A stretch of 64,000 nucleotides of DNA from Dioscorea cayenensis subsp. rotundata. Its lineage: Eukaryota; Streptophyta; Magnoliopsida; Dioscoreales; Dioscoreaceae. Below are positions 1 through 13,564 of this stretch, piece after piece. How positions within the stretch are numbered: the first letter of the stretch is position 1; each line of letters begins with the position of its first letter. The stretch lies in assembly GCF_009730915.1 (NCBI RefSeq), contig NC_052474.1, positions 21,301,501-21,365,500 on the forward strand. Reading direction: 5' to 3'. The notes beneath the pieces are model-generated. The model worked only from the letters and a program-made list of their open reading frames with translations. It was not told the DNA's origin and did no database searches. The position numbers were made by a program, and so were the translations under genes.

Positions 1-87
1 TCCACCCTTTCAGTCAGCTTCAACAAGGGGAAGGGCAATGTTGAGTGTGCTTGTACAAATTGCCTCTGCTTCTGCTGTGAAATAATT
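1..87 (-). CDS. Possible partial exon at the left window edge
   Basis: On the minus strand a TTTCACAG acceptor is followed by an open frame (begins QKQRQFVQAHST, ends KLTERV) that runs off the window edge. The plus strand is also open here and ends in a good donor (TCCG followed by GTAAGAG, about position 105), giving a cysteine-rich reading. I cannot tell which strand is coding. No family was recognised. The minus reading looks more like a normal protein and could belong to the same unseen gene as the exon-like block at 664-740. Confidence 0.3.
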
Positions 88-663
88 ATAGTCTCCGGTA
101 AGAGTAACTCATCTTCAGTTTTTTTTTTCTTTTTTTCCTTTTTAATTATTTTCGCAAATGTAAGTAATAAGCTTTGACTAATTGCACTGCACATCAAGGA
201 AATAAGAGTCAGAATATGAATATGGTAAATCAAGAGCATATTGAAGATAGAAGAATCAATGGAATACAAGAAAAAATTAACAGATAAAAAACTGAGAACT
301 GAAGAATCAAAGAAAATCTCAGGTATATTAGAGAATCTATATTTAAAGGAAATATCATAGAACTACAAATTGAAACAACCTTGAATCTACAAGAGAGGGG
401 ACAAGGTTGACAGTGTAAGATAAAGGTATATGGCAGGAGACCTAAATATTACTATCAGTTGGTAGAAACATTAGTGATTATGAAACAAAAGTTTCTGCGA
501 CACTGTCTTATACTATTATCCTGGAGTGAATTTCACATGCATGGGTTAGGAATTAGATCAAGGAAAACCAAATTATTACACAATAATGTATATAGGTATG
601 AAAAGTAGATGCAAAATGCAAAATAGCAAACTGCATCTCATGAACTCTTGCATGGATCCAGCA

Positions 664-740
664 GTGCCCTTCAATGTCCATGTTGTTAAGTCTCACATAC
701 TCATCTGAAGAACCAAGAAATTCTTTGCTACTAAACAATC
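664..740 (-). CDS. Exon-like block, unidentified gene (partial)
   Basis: On the minus strand a strong acceptor (pyrimidine-rich, ending TTTAG near 741) precedes an open stretch that includes SSKEFLGSSDEYVRLNN and MDIEGHCWIHARVHEMQ. No good donor is visible at its end; a weak GT lies after CATGCAAGA and would join in frame to the minus-strand reading at 1-87. About 45 bp of this block occur again, in the opposite orientation, at about 2395 and 2472. It could be a real exon of a gene lying mostly outside the window, or a captured exon fragment. The family is not recognised. Confidence 0.3.
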
Positions 741-1253
741 TAAAGAAAAAATATTGAGTTTATAGAAAATTCTTACTTTAGGTGTTTAAGCACATGCTTA
801 ACTACACATTCAAGGCCAACAGCTAGTTTTTAGTCCCACCCATTTTCAAACATGTAAGTATGTGCTTGCAAATGGTCCACGCTCAGTTATTTGTTTTTTA
901 GATGGGCAAACAAAACTTCTTAGTGTTCATACATTTGGACGTAGACAAGGGGGGCTACGTGTCAATAACTACATGGTTATCAAAATATAAGTTATCACCC
1001 AAATCATAGGCTTTGTACAATTTTTAACAATCATTGGCATCATTTTTGTCAGGGCACTTAAGAAATGAAAGGTCTGTATCTCATAAGCATAATGCAGCAA
1101 TTTACAACAATGGGGTCATTTAAGTTCAGTTCAATTCCAGCATAGCCAATTGATAACAAATATAAGCCAAAAGCAATCAACTGAATAAAAACCACAAGTA
1201 CACGTGAGATCAGAAGATATTACCTCTCAGTGGTCAGAAACAGAATCATCAGA

Positions 1254-4200
1254 TTAAACCTTAGACACAAGTCTTGAAGATCTCCTGGGAAGAACTGAAT
1301 CACATATAGTTTCTGTGCTTCTTAAATTCATAACAGCGCCACTCTTACTTTCACCATTAGAGTGTTGTTTCTTACTCTGGAATTCCTCTGTTGTCTTTGA
1401 ACTGTGAGGTTTCTTGCCATTCTCAACTACGAAGCCAGGAAATTGTGAGCATCTGCATAATCAAGTAACAAAGTTTATGTCAGTATGAATTTGTTAAAAT
1501 CAATATAGCAATAAACTTTAGCTAAAGCAGAGATTACTCCGAGCTCTCTTTTTCCCTCCCCTCAATGCTCCTATCCTGCATACACAAAAAATAATTCAAT
1601 TTAAATCCATGTTTCAATTTTATTGACATTTGATACTCAAAATTATTGATGTTTACACAGCTAAAGTTATCATTTGGTGCTCTTACTTGGTGGCCTCTTT
1701 GACCATCAAAAGCAATGTTCCATGTGAAAATTTTCATAAGCAGACTAACATCAAAAGGATCACATTTTGCAGTCCAAGTGTAGTAGCTTTGACCTTTGCA
1801 TGTCCACAAATCATAATGGAAGATCAATGACCACAACCAAATTCATATTTCTAAAAACTAAATGCACAGAAATAGAGAGAACGCAAACATAGCATGTCAT
1901 CCTAGCCATATTTACCACATTGCATACCCAATGAGGCCCTCAAGGTCACAATGTTTCCAGGGGAGATATAAACAAAGTGTTGAAAAAGAAATAGGATTTG
2001 AGAGTGCAAGATTGTAATTTTGAGAAAGACGAACAGGGGTGTTCTCATAATGTTCCTAGACATTTGGCAAGTAAACTGCAATTCATCAAAGGTCTGTCAC
2101 TCGAAACTAGTGTTCCTAGTCTGCTCTAAGCTGATACTATTATATAAGGTTATAACTGGGAACAAACTATAATATCCATAAGTTCTGTTGTTGGCCCAAA
2201 CTCAAAAATAGAGCTATGATTTGGGCAATGAGAGTCCTTGAGTTTCAGAGGCGTGTCCACACATATGGGCAACATAAGTTGAGAACTCAGGAAAAAGCAC
2301 AACAAACAAAGGGTTTTATTAGATCCTTCAAGAAAAATGCATGAGAAATGAATCTATAGTCTCTTATTGGTGATGAGTTTGGCATATAAGCTCAAACAAC
2401 ATGGACATTGAAGGGCATTGCTGGATCCATGCACGAGTGCGAATGGCATGTGCTTAACTACTAAGCAAGCCACTTATATGGACATTGAAGTGCATTGCTG
2501 GATCCATGCTCAACTACTAAGCAAGTTACTTATATGGTACATATGATGTAAGCTTTCACATATGTATAGGGTTTGGCAGCGTCACACAAACAGACGGACA
2601 AATAAGTATGTACCCATATATTGCCACGTATCTCGATTCTAAAATTTAGCTGTAGCAAACACTTGGGTAGAGTATAGCCGCATGATAGAATAGTGTGGGC
2701 AAGACAACGTAAAGAGGGATGAAACAAAAAAAAAGAATCTTGTCTATGTATCTATATTTGGTAAAACGCCGCCAATAAACCACAAAAAAAAAAGTACACC
2801 ATGCCAAATGTCAAAAATGCCATTACTATGTGAGATAATTTCCAAAATATTAATGCTAGAAACCTAATATATAATATATGATTTTAATTTATTCAGTATC
2901 TTAAGGCATTAATGTTTATTGTAAAGATACAATTATCCAGTATTAAATTATTTTAATCAAAGTATTAATCACTAACATCCAAAAATAAATTGCAAACTAG
3001 TTTGGAAGTGTTTTATAACAAAGTAAACTTCTAATAACCAAAATATTCTGTGTGTGTATGCATGTGTGTCTATATGTATATATACTAACACATTTTTTTT
3101 CATATATACCATTTAAAAAAGTTGTAATTGTTACCATATTTCGATAAAAATATGCATATCAATGCAAGGGCATATATGTAATTACAAATGTATCAAGGGA
3201 TATATTTGTGATTGCAAATTTCACAAGCATTTATAAAAATGAGATTAAATAAACTATCTTAATGCGAAATAAGCTTTATAAGGGGTATAAATTAAAATTT
3301 AGATATATTCTCATAGAAAGAAAGAAAGAAAAAAATGGGTTAAATGGATAAAAACAAAGGTTCACCCAGAGTGTAACAAATTTATCCCATGGGAGGGCAT
3401 TGGATAAGGATTAATGTTATCTTTTGGTCCTATATGATGGGTGACAGCATGAACTGTGCAACAAATGCATCACAAATTTTTTTTTGCATTTTATTGTACA
3501 CATAACCTTAGCAACAAACACGTTACAAAAATCTTTATATTGCATTGCCCATGTCCATTTTCTTTCACAACAAGTGTCCATATATAAGTCGCACAACAAC
3601 TATGTAAATATCTAACAAATCGTACTAATGTGGCAAAATCTATAATCCAAATGCTGTAACCCGATCCATCCTCCATTTTGAAATTGAAATATATGGTCAT
3701 AAGATCTAAACTAAAAAAAAATCTTAGTCTTATATTTCATTGTAACCCCATCATTCCACCATGGCATTAAAAAGGATAAACTCCTTATCCTAACTGACTC
3801 TCTCAATCAACACATTTAGACATAAGCCTCTTGATATGGTCTCTAACCAAATTTGTTGGGTTGATCCTCCATAATCCTACCTTTTCGAGATGATTGACAC
3901 AGCTTTAGCGCTGAAGCCAACGGCTTAATTGTTACAACTTTACAATTTTCTTGGCTTCTTCATCTCCTCAACAAGCTACATATCTTTAATTCTACTACTC
4001 CAGTTATTTGCCGCAATACTCTCACGGAATTACATTTCTGGTAACTCTTATATACGGATAATGATAAACATAAAGGCTAGGCCTCTCCTTGTGTTTTTTT
4101 TTATAGACAAGCAACCACTTGAAACAACTTTGATCCAGATGTATGATCGTCATTTTTACAAATAGATTGTTTCTGATCAATGATATCCTTCAAATTTTTT

Positions 4201-7200
4201 TAGCTCATGTGATACGTATTTAGTACCCATAGTCACAAGTGGGTACTTGTACGTTTTTAAAAATATTTTAATATTGCAATGTGTGTATATATATAAGCTA
4301 AAATCTAATTGCCATTCTAAATTTTTTATAAATTAGTAATTAGGATTTCTACATGAGTATACACATGTAACAGGTAATTTGTAAAAAAATTAAAAACTAT
4401 CTTAGCTAATAATTATATACTTTTTCTCTAAAAAAATAATTATTTAGTAATTATATACTTTTTAAGGGAGGGCAATTACATGGAGAAAGAAGTTAATACC
4501 ATGAGAACTAAGCCATTGATCAAATCTCCGCTGCCTCCATATATCTTATGACTATGAACAGTTGTGATTTCGTATCATTCTCAAATGAGGTAGAAAATAA
4601 GAAATTGGATCTTTAAGTGAATTATCCAAGGCATTACTTGATTTAAATACCTTTATCTCATATAGTTTTCTAGGCCATCACAAAGACAATCACAACCTTA
4701 AAAATAGGATGAAGCTAAAGCAGACCGAATCCCTTCATTAACTAATTCAGATTTCTTAGAAGAGATTCATCTCTCTTTGATAGATATTGGAGACCTTAAT
4801 AAAGCCTAACTATAAATAAAATTGATAAAGGTAGGACTTATTGATAAAATCCACTTAGAATAGGATTAAAAAATATATATAAATAAATAAAAACGGCACT
4901 ACATTTAGTACATGTATAAATATGAAATTATGGAACTACCTTTGACACCTAAATTCATGAAATTATATAATTTTAATTCTTAGAGGACTTCTAGCCCTAA
5001 TCCATGTCAAGTAAAAGGGTAGACCATATTCTACATCACAAACTAGCACAGAAATTTTCATTATTTTCCAAATCTCCATACCATCTTCAAATGACAAATT
5101 TCAAAAGGAATCATCTAAAATTTTTAAGTTACTTTGACTATCTGCAGAATGTTCCATACCCATATCCTGAGAATCGAAAGTGATGCTTCAAACATAAGTC
5201 CATGAACAAGTAGAGTAAGAAAGGAATGTAGAAAGTCATATCCTTAACATATTTTAAGGGCTATTGCAAAGGAGGTGTGCAGATGACTTAGAAGACTCAA
5301 AACTTTGGCATTTACACCTTCAGGTGACAAGCGGTTGATTATATGAACATGGGAGTGAAGTGAAGTAACAATCACCTAAAATTTAGTAAAACCAGTGTTA
5401 CTCAATCAATAACTAATGACATAGTGAAACAATAACCATAAAGAAAAATAATTTTGTTGAAACAAGAATAGTTCCATTATTCATCAAATTGCAGACCAGA
5501 AGAAGATCTAGAAGGTCAATTAAAAAAAAATGCATAAAAGTTGATCTCAAACCTAATTTAAAGAGAAGCTGCATCAAGCATAGCATCACAATTTGTGTCC
5601 CTTGAACAGCTATCCAACCATGGTATATTGTTCCAAGTTAGAGGAAAGGACTCATACCAATTCATCATCCACAGCTGACACTGGAACCTCAGTAGCAGAA
5701 GGTCCAAGACTACAACATGGATGGCCGTTGAGCATATTGTCAGATGACCCAACATCTGATTGAGCATCAGTCATCGGAAGGTCTAATAATGGTTGATTAA
5801 TCTGACAACAATCTGATTCTGACGAACTCTTGTTAGAGTCTAAAGCTTCAGACAGTCCTCCTGCTCGAACTCCATCAGCAGATACCTGAGATCCTCCACC
5901 ACTATGTTTCAGATTGCCAGAGGAAGACACATCAAGGTTATCTTGAAGTGCATTGCACTTTGATGGACTCTGTTTCTCACAAACAGCAACTACTTCCTTA
6001 TCTAGACGATTAACTTTTGCATTATCAGAACCAACACTAAGAATGTTCACCTTCTTGTGCTCCACGGCATTCGAGATTTTTCTACCATCAGGATTCAAAA
6101 TATCTGTCATTTCAGCAGGTTTAACAGAAGCATCAATCACTGATTTATTGCTCTTCAGCATGCTACAGGCTACCTCCATAGATTCCTGAAGCATCAGATC
6201 TTTGTCCCTTGCACAAGATGGAATGCTAACTGACACATTGTTGAGGATATCAGAATGAGTTGTACATGAAGCACCAACCATTTGATTGCCTGCTAAACAT
6301 CCTGAGGTTATGATGGTTATATCTGTCAGATAGGCTTCAGCATGGCAGTTCTCACTAACAACAGAACTCGAGGAAGAATTGGTGCATCCATTATTTTTCT
6401 CCGCCGCACCACTCTGACAGTCCTTCCCCACCTTACCTGAGGAATCTTTCATAGGGTCCTCTGCATCTAACAAATCCCTTATATGATCACCCAAAGTCAT
6501 GGATTTGCAATGCTGAGATTCCTGGTAGATGCAAACATCATTCTTCAAGCGGCCAACCCAATCAGATAGGCTTGAGTTTAAATCAACATGGAGGTTAATA
6601 CCCTCATCAGATGTCATGAAGAATTCAAAGGAAGGAGCAGCTTTTGTGGGAACCACAGATGCCACAAATCCACTGTCTTTGGAGAAATCAGAAACTCTTT
6701 TACGCTTACAGGAAACTGGTGCTGAGTTACTAGTTTTGTCATTGGCGCAATCAACCATTATGGCTTTCTGAGGTTCATTTCTGTTCCAATCACAGCACTC
6801 AATAGCAGGTTGAATAATTCCAGTGATATCTTGGACATTGGTGGCAATTGAAGGCAATAAACAAGCAGAGCTACTATAGTTTTCTGCTCTTTCATTTCTG
6901 GAAGGGCATGGATGGACGAAATGTGGGTTGCAATTAAATACCTAAATCAGTACATACAAAATAATGTGACATAAGGAAACAACAACCACCTGAAAACTTC
7001 ATATTATGCATATAAACAACAAGAATAGACATGCAAATGCAATCGGTTACCACATTACATATGTCCATGTTCAAGAAAAAGTATAAACAATGGATAGAGA
7101 TGCAACTAAAACCTTTTGTGAATTTTGAGTTTCCAGGCCACCATTCCTGTCAATCTGAATGCCAACTGATGAGTGCCGCCAATCATTGGACTCCGGATAA

Positions 7201-7647
7201 GCACTCTGGCTCTCAATCACCCCTAAAGCATTTATATAAAGGATTTCGTTCATGAGGTTGTGCTGTGTTTTCTACAACTTGCATCTCACAAATAGATGTC
7301 AAAACAAACCTTTGGTATTTTTTATTGGAATGTTGTTTTTTCCTTTGTTATTGCTTGCCTGGTCCTTTGAGAGTTTCGAGCTGCCATTTTTCCTCTTAAC
7401 AGAATATAGAGTCAAGTTTAGACATTTTGTTCAGTAGAGAATGGCATGAAATCAAGAAAATGAACTGCTCCTTGCCAGTAAGTAGGTTACAATAAACAGC
7501 AGATGAGTTTACCTTAAAATGTGAAACCAGAGATTTTGCTAATTGTACATGACTTCTATTTGCAGGAAGATTAGACCCCTTGCATAGACCTTGAAGCTCT
7601 TTCCGTGAGAGGTTTAGATAAAACTCCAAACTTTCTTGGCGGCCCAT
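1254..7647 (-). CDS. SAP-like nuclear protein of unknown function, five exons
   Basis: Exons (minus): 7513-7647, 7113-7211, 5658-6941, 1538-1575, 1254-1452, giving 584 aa; all junctions are GT/AG and in phase. Residues 1-45 hold a SAP-like helix-loop-helix (LSRKELQGLCK, then LPANRSHVQLAKSLVSHF), a type of fold known elsewhere to bind DNA. Residues 157-160 are KRKR, a likely nuclear signal. The 428-codon third exon is low in complexity and rich in Ser, Asp and Asn, with a conserved-looking block SDEGINLHVDLNSSLSDW. The C-terminus is basic (PRRSSRLVSKV). Exon 4 is a 38-nt microexon and intron 3 is about 4.1 kb. If the donor at 5656-5657 were not used, the protein would end after DELV. The exon 2 acceptor is the least certain site: the more obvious AG ten bases upstream would give a stop. 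I recall uncharacterised plant proteins with the same N-terminal motif; function is unknown. Confidence 0.75.
2395..2516 (+). repeat. Two partial copies of the 664-740 block, inverted
   Basis: The plus strand carries ATGGACATTGAAGGGCATTG followed by CTGGATCCATGC near 2400, and a second shorter copy (GAAGTGCATTG version) near 2474. The same word occurs on the minus strand at about 645-692. Both lie in the long third intron of the SAP-like gene and are too short to code. Confidence 0.75.
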
Positions 7648-8439
7648 TAATTCATTTCTAAACAGACTGAAAGCCTGCCTCCGTAAACATCCACATTAAT
7701 CTGCTTCAATATTGCACAACAGATGAACATATAACAACAAATAAGGTATCGTAAACAATAAAAGAAAGGAAGCACTATAGCATTTAAAGAGCGAAAGTTG
7801 TACGTTAGAAATGAATGCAAAGATTATATTATAAACATAAAATTGCTGATCAAAGTGGCGCATTATATTTTCAATAAATGTAATAAACAAAAGATGATGA
7901 AAGAATATTTGAAGAAGTCATTCCATTGGATCAACTTGTCAAGAAAGAATTGTGTTTGCATACAAGATAACAAGCCCTCCAAAAATCTAAATCTCTCCCG
8001 AAACCACAGTAATGGGGCTGTTGTGCATTGGATGACCTTTCGTCCAATCAGAACTCTCAAGGAAAAACGACAACAAAGATAATAAGACAATGTTCAAAAC
8101 ATACCATTTTGATAGAGAAGAAGCAAGAACAACAAGTGAGGAAGGGAGCTGAGAATTGACAAAATTGAAAGTTTGAAAAGCAAGAAATCAAAGAAGACCA
8201 AATTCCATTATATCATTAATAAACAACAGATTGGTATGAAGGCCTTGGTTTATCATCTCAAACATCCAACTTGTCATTTCCATTGTGAGTTCCCTTCCAA
8301 CCCCATCAACAACAAAACAATACGACAAAATCATATCAAACAACTCAAAATACCAAATCAAACAACGAAAATAACTCAATATCACTAAAAAGCATCATTT
8401 ACCAAACATGGTTTGGCGTTCACGGTTCATATAGCGCAA

Positions 8440-9015
8440 AATCAGCACAAAAACCTGTAATAATCATGCAATATTGGCACAACATTCAACATAAAAAATG
8501 AACTTCAATGCACCAATTCCGAGAATTAAAATTGAATTGGATGATTAAACAAAAAAAAAACATCTAAAATCAATGAAAAACAAAGAAAATCCACATCCAG
8601 GGTCGTCCAATTACTAATTAACCTAGCACTCAATCAGCACAAAGATCGAGTAATAATCATACCAACATCGCCACAGAATTCATTATCCACAACGAACTTC
8701 AATGCAACATTCCCAAGAATTGAAATCGAATTATATAATTATACCAAAAAAAATAATATAAATCGAAAAAAAAAAATCCATAGAAATCCACATCCAGTGT
8801 CATCAGATTACTAAATTAACCTAGCACGAAACCAGCACAAAAATCCAGTAACAATCATGCCAATACTGTTACAAAATACAACATAAAAGATGCAAAATTT
8901 TCCAGAATTTAACCTCGATTCTGATCATTCAACAAAAAGAAAAAGACCTAAAATACACGGAAAAATACGAAGAAAAACACATCCAGTGCAATCGAATCAC
9001 TAAATTAACCTAGAA
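8440..9015. repeat. Diverged tandem triplication, about 195-bp unit
   Basis: Three successive blocks begin with (A)(T/C)CAGCACAAA near 8441, 8633 and 8831. Each continues with a CAGTAATAATCATGCCAA-like segment, an A-rich stretch, CCACATCCAG and a common end ACTAAATTAACCTAG. Spacing is about 192 and 198 bp. Copies have diverged by many substitutions, so the duplications are not recent. Confidence 0.75.
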
Positions 9016-9130
9016 ACGAGACTGCAAGAATCACAAACAATTCCAGCAGGGTTTCAAATCAATCGCGAATCACGGAAATCGAAATACAGAGAGATTCAAA
9101 CCTCCGAAGTCCTGGATCGGCGCCGCCGAT

Positions 9131-9173
9131 GAGCGAGAGCGAGCGCGAGAGCGAGAGAGAGAGAGAGAGAGAA
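9131..9173. repeat. (GA)n microsatellite in leader/promoter region
   Basis: An imperfect GA/GC-GA run on the plus strand, so CT-rich on the transcribed minus strand. Pyrimidine-rich tracts are common near plant transcription starts, which fits the SAP-like gene starting here. Confidence 0.8.
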
Positions 9174-9174
9174 A

Positions 9175-12100
9175 TGGGCCAAGCTTTAGAACAAGAGTGC
9201 TTAGTATTCCGACAAAAGGCTGCTGACGTGTCAGAAGGATATTGGATGGATTGGATCGTACGCACCGTGACATCCTAAGATTAAATTTGAGAAAATTTTT
9301 ATTTTTTTATTAATTAGAATTTAGAATATTATTTTTTAGAAATATGTTTATGTATTATTTTTATTTAAATAATTATATATTTGAAGATAAATAATCTAAA
9401 TAGTATTTTATTTTTCAAGGCTTTTATTTTTTAAAAAATTACGATTTGATCCCGAGCTTACATGTTGTGACAAGTTTGATATGCTGAAAATGCCTATATT
9501 ATATGAACTTTTTAGTTTTTTTTTATAAACTTATCAATTCCGGTAAAAAATAAATTTTTTTTTTTCCTTATTTTTGATGAATTGATGTTTATTAATTAAT
9601 TTTTTTCTTATAAGATTATCAGCAGCCTTTACTTAAATCAACATTTAGTTAGATAAACATAAAATACAATCATAACAGTCTACCACATTAAGAAGATAAA
9701 TTGATAAATCGAGTCTTAATGGAAATGATACTAACGTTAGTTATTAACAATAAAGATTGGAAAAAAAGAAAGAAAAACATTCTCGACTATATAAAATAAT
9801 TTTTAAAAAAATAAAAATATTAGCTGTTCTTATATTTAAAATACCGGATAGATATAATTTTAGTGAACAATAATTCAATAATAACGAGGTTGGTGTAATA
9901 GAGTTTTAAATAAATAAATATATTTGTTATTAAATTGTTTATTAAAAGTTGTTAAAAGGCCATAAAACTCTAATGTTGGTACATAAATTAATGTCACACT
10001 AGCATTGGTTGATGATTGTAGATTGATTGCCTATGTTAAGCACAGTAAGGAAATAGCTGCCGTTCATGCAGTGTACTTACCACTAATCTATGACTTTGTT
10101 GCCTTCCACCAAACCAACACGTGAGCATTCCTCTACCGACCAAGTTTTTTTTTATTTTTTTATTTTTTATATAATGCCAATAATCGACACCCACGAAGGA
10201 GTGCCAAAAAGACAAACAAGTATAGTGAGGCACTAAGTTATTTAACGACCTCCGGAAAATTTACCATATAAGATATACTAATATATGAAACAATTAGAGC
10301 TTGACATATTCGCTCAAGATAATATATCTAGAACTACAATTGCAGTGGTAAATCTCCTCTTCCCTCCTTTTATAACTTTAAAGAGTGAAAAAATATAACT
10401 CTTCACACAAGAAATCTAGAAAACAATATTCATACAATATATCTATAATATTTTTCGGCATAAATAATTCGATCTTACATCATTCACACATTACTTAAAA
10501 TATGATTTTCATTAAACTACCTAACGAGAGTGTTTTTCAAGACAACCACAAAAAGTCATGTAGTGAAGTGGCAAGAGATGATTTATTTACTCTTTATCTA
10601 TGACCTGGCTTCATAGTTTTATTAACCCTCCCCACCATCTCAACTGTCACGGATCCAGGTGCCCTGGGCAAGGCACCACCCTTCGCCGAGCATGTAAGGC
10701 AAGATCCTTACATTAATCATCATACTACCAATTTTTTCCATTTTAGTACTAATTGTGTTTGGGGTGTTTATAGAGTATTATATAATGTTTTTTTTTACAA
10801 TGTGGATAAATTACATCACACAAATTTTTTTTAATTAATCCTCTATCATATTTAAGAAATGAATCAAATTGTATTAAAGTTAATGACATTATCGCTTGTT
10901 TATTGCTGTGTTGGTATGTGCAGTATTTTGTGTGTTCAATGTGGATGTGTATGTGTTTGTGGAAATAGGAAATGCAAGGATTGGTTTTAGTGTTGTTGGA
11001 TATATTAAAAGTATGTTATCATTAGGAGTTGAAAACTTAATTAATGTTCATTGCATTCCTATCTGTCATAGGCTATGGTTTATTGAATTATTAACTCTTC
11101 AATGGTTAGCTAGCATTGTGATCATATTTGAATACAAAATAAATCCCCAATGGGCCCAAACATTTTTAAAAAAATATATATATATATAAGAAAAATTATT
11201 TTAAAAAAGTAATTATATAAAAAATTATTTGAATGGAACCAGCTCAAAATTTTTATTAAAATTTAATATAAAATGTTACATGAAGAAATAAATAATAACA
11301 ACTAAAATGAGTATAATAAATTGAAAATTGTTAAAAATTTAAAAATTTGTGATTTATTTGAAACATATGAAAAATATGTACATCAAAGTCTATCTCATAA
11401 ATTTTTTTACTAAAAATTTCAAATTTGAAATCTTCAAGTTTTGAAAGGTTGAATGAATTTATAATGGAGATTTGAACTTTGAAGAGACATTTAGAAGACT
11501 TGGGCTAATGAAGCATTAAACTTTGAGTTTTGAAGTCTTGAATATTTTTTGAAGCTTTGTCTTATTTATAAAATCATTCTTTTCTATATCAGTATATAGA
11601 AAAGAAAAGAAAATAGTAAATTGTGGGGTTTACACACATTTCATTGAGTTCAATTTTTTAAAAGTTATAAATTGCAAAATTTCCATTAAAAAAAACTTAT
11701 TGCTTTATTATGTATCCTTAAAAGCATTTTACATTTATTCCAATCTTAACATGGTTCATATTCCTATATTACTAAATTGGACTAGGTTTTATTCAAATGG
11801 CCCAATATATCAAACAAATCACTACTAAAAAAATGATTTTTATATTTTATGATTTGATGACATTTTAGGATTTTTTGTATAAAATGGATTAATCGCAAAT
11901 GCATTAAAAAAATGATAGAGTACAAACTTACAAATAAGAGACAAAACAAACAACAACATAAAACAACAACAAAGCAAAAAACCTGAAGGTGTCCACCAAA
12001 AGAACATACGCAAAATCGAAGCCCAAAAAAACGGATGAAAGCTGCTAGAGGTGGGCCTCCTGCCTAGCAGAAGGGCAACAAAGGGAAAGATACACTAGCC

Positions 12101-13560
12101 AGTGGCATAGTCATGGCTAACATTAGGGTCGTGCTACTCACGTGTAGAAGGCCCTTAGAACGTGATACAACGTCTAACTGGAAATCGAAGGCTCCTCAAA
12201 CTTCTGCCTCTTTGCACTAAGAACTTCATCCATTTAAAAAAAAAAAACATATGGCAGATTTTAAGATGTAATGAAGATATTAACAACGAAACTGAATTAA
12301 AAATGTAGTAATTTCTTCCTAGCCAAAGAAACTAAATAATTGCCCTCGCTGATAAAGAACATGTAGGCCTATGTACACTATTTAAACCCCTAAGCCAGGG
12401 CCCCCACATGTCAAAACTAGACAAAGAGGCTCTTTGGAAACATAAGATTTGCGCAAAATAAATTCAGACAAATACATCAACTAGACAATTGAAAAAGAGA
12501 TAATCCCCGGCTCGATACCTTGTGGCAGAAGGTGCATGTGGTCGTAGCAAGTTTGTTGCAACCCCGGGTAAACAAATTATTCAGGATGAGGATCTTGTTG
12601 TCCCATTTTTTTACAATTTTCTAAAAAAATAAAAAATGCATAGATCCCATGTATGTTTATCTTTTACACCTTGATGACAACAGATCTCTGTGTTTATCCA
12701 TTTTATAAAAACAAAATATAACAATAGCATACACAACATAAAAATAAAACACTAAACTAAAGTTTTTCTACATTTTTTTAAATTAATTAATTAAGTAAAA
12801 CATCAGGGACCTCATTTAGTATCTGGAGCCCTTATGTCTAAGGTCAAACCACACTTGTTTAATCTTCTTGGCAGACATTATGTTTTTCTTTGCCTCAACA
12901 CCCGCTGACCTTCCTTGGCATGACACACACTATGCCCAATGACTCCAATCCATTCTATCAAACCAAACTTTGGGCCCGGCCCGACACACAGGCCCCAAAA
13001 AATATTTTAAAATTCTAAAAAAAATTGTAAAATAATTCAATAATACTAATGATTTTTTATCTATTATTATCGATTCCTGCCTAAAGTGTTCGTATTTATG
13101 CAGAATGAAAGTACAAGAGTGTCAAAGTGGTAACCACGTCCCCTGATTTATCTATATTTCATTAAATAAATAAAATAATTCAAAAATTAAGGTCATTTTG
13201 TCTTTATTAAAAGTTTTAATATAAACAACTTTAACCGGGCCCAACAGGTAAAGGCTTGGCCCGTTAAAAACAGTGGATCTAGATCAAGTTTGCCAAAAAA
13301 AAAAACCTCAACTAGTGCTGCACTAACATATTTTATTATTAAAATTAATCTCTGCTCCTCTTTCTATTTTTTAATCCAATTGACTTCATTCAAAATTTCT
13401 AAAAAAAAAAAATTAAAAGGAAAACAAAATTAGTTTTTAATTTTTAATATTTTTGTCACAGATAAAATTTAATGGTAAAATAATAAAATTTAAATTTTGC
13501 GGATTATTTGGCCCAATTTTCCGCTTCTAGAAAAACCAAATATGTTCAGTTTGGGTCTTT
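9175..13560. other. Intergenic, AT-rich, no supported gene
   Basis: About 4.4 kb between the SAP-like gene and the CML promoter. Only short open frames without domain signals were seen. A less AT-rich patch at about 11990-12560 resembles old transposon sequence (A-rich start, no clear termini), but no class could be assigned. A small GC-rich patch lies near 10640-10710. Confidence 0.6.
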
Positions 13561-13564
13561 AATG

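Larger units (their letters stand above)
7690..9173 (-). other. 5'UTR and leader intron of the SAP-like gene
   Basis: Upstream of the ATG at 7647 on the minus strand, a probable leader exon lies near 9100-9170 (pyrimidine-rich, from a GA/CT microsatellite), with a possible donor GGAG/GTTTGA near 9100 and an acceptor such as GGCTTTCAG near 7670. The intron between contains no coding potential but holds a diverged tandem triplication (8440-9015). The transcription start cannot be fixed from sequence. Confidence 0.5.

Noticed and set aside
5953-6771. Plus-strand open frames within the SAP-like gene
   Set aside because: They are antisense to exon 3; the minus frame is longer and joins in phase to four other exons.
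10560-10720. tRNA-like or SINE-like patch
   Set aside because: I could not form a cloverleaf or find paired A and B boxes.
10896-11189. 97-codon open frame with hydrophobic residues
   Set aside because: It has no motif, AT-driven composition and a TA-repeat end; it looks like chance.
11900-12600. Possible LINE or other transposon remnant
   Set aside because: Composition differs from the flanks, but no coding motif, terminal repeat or target duplication was found.
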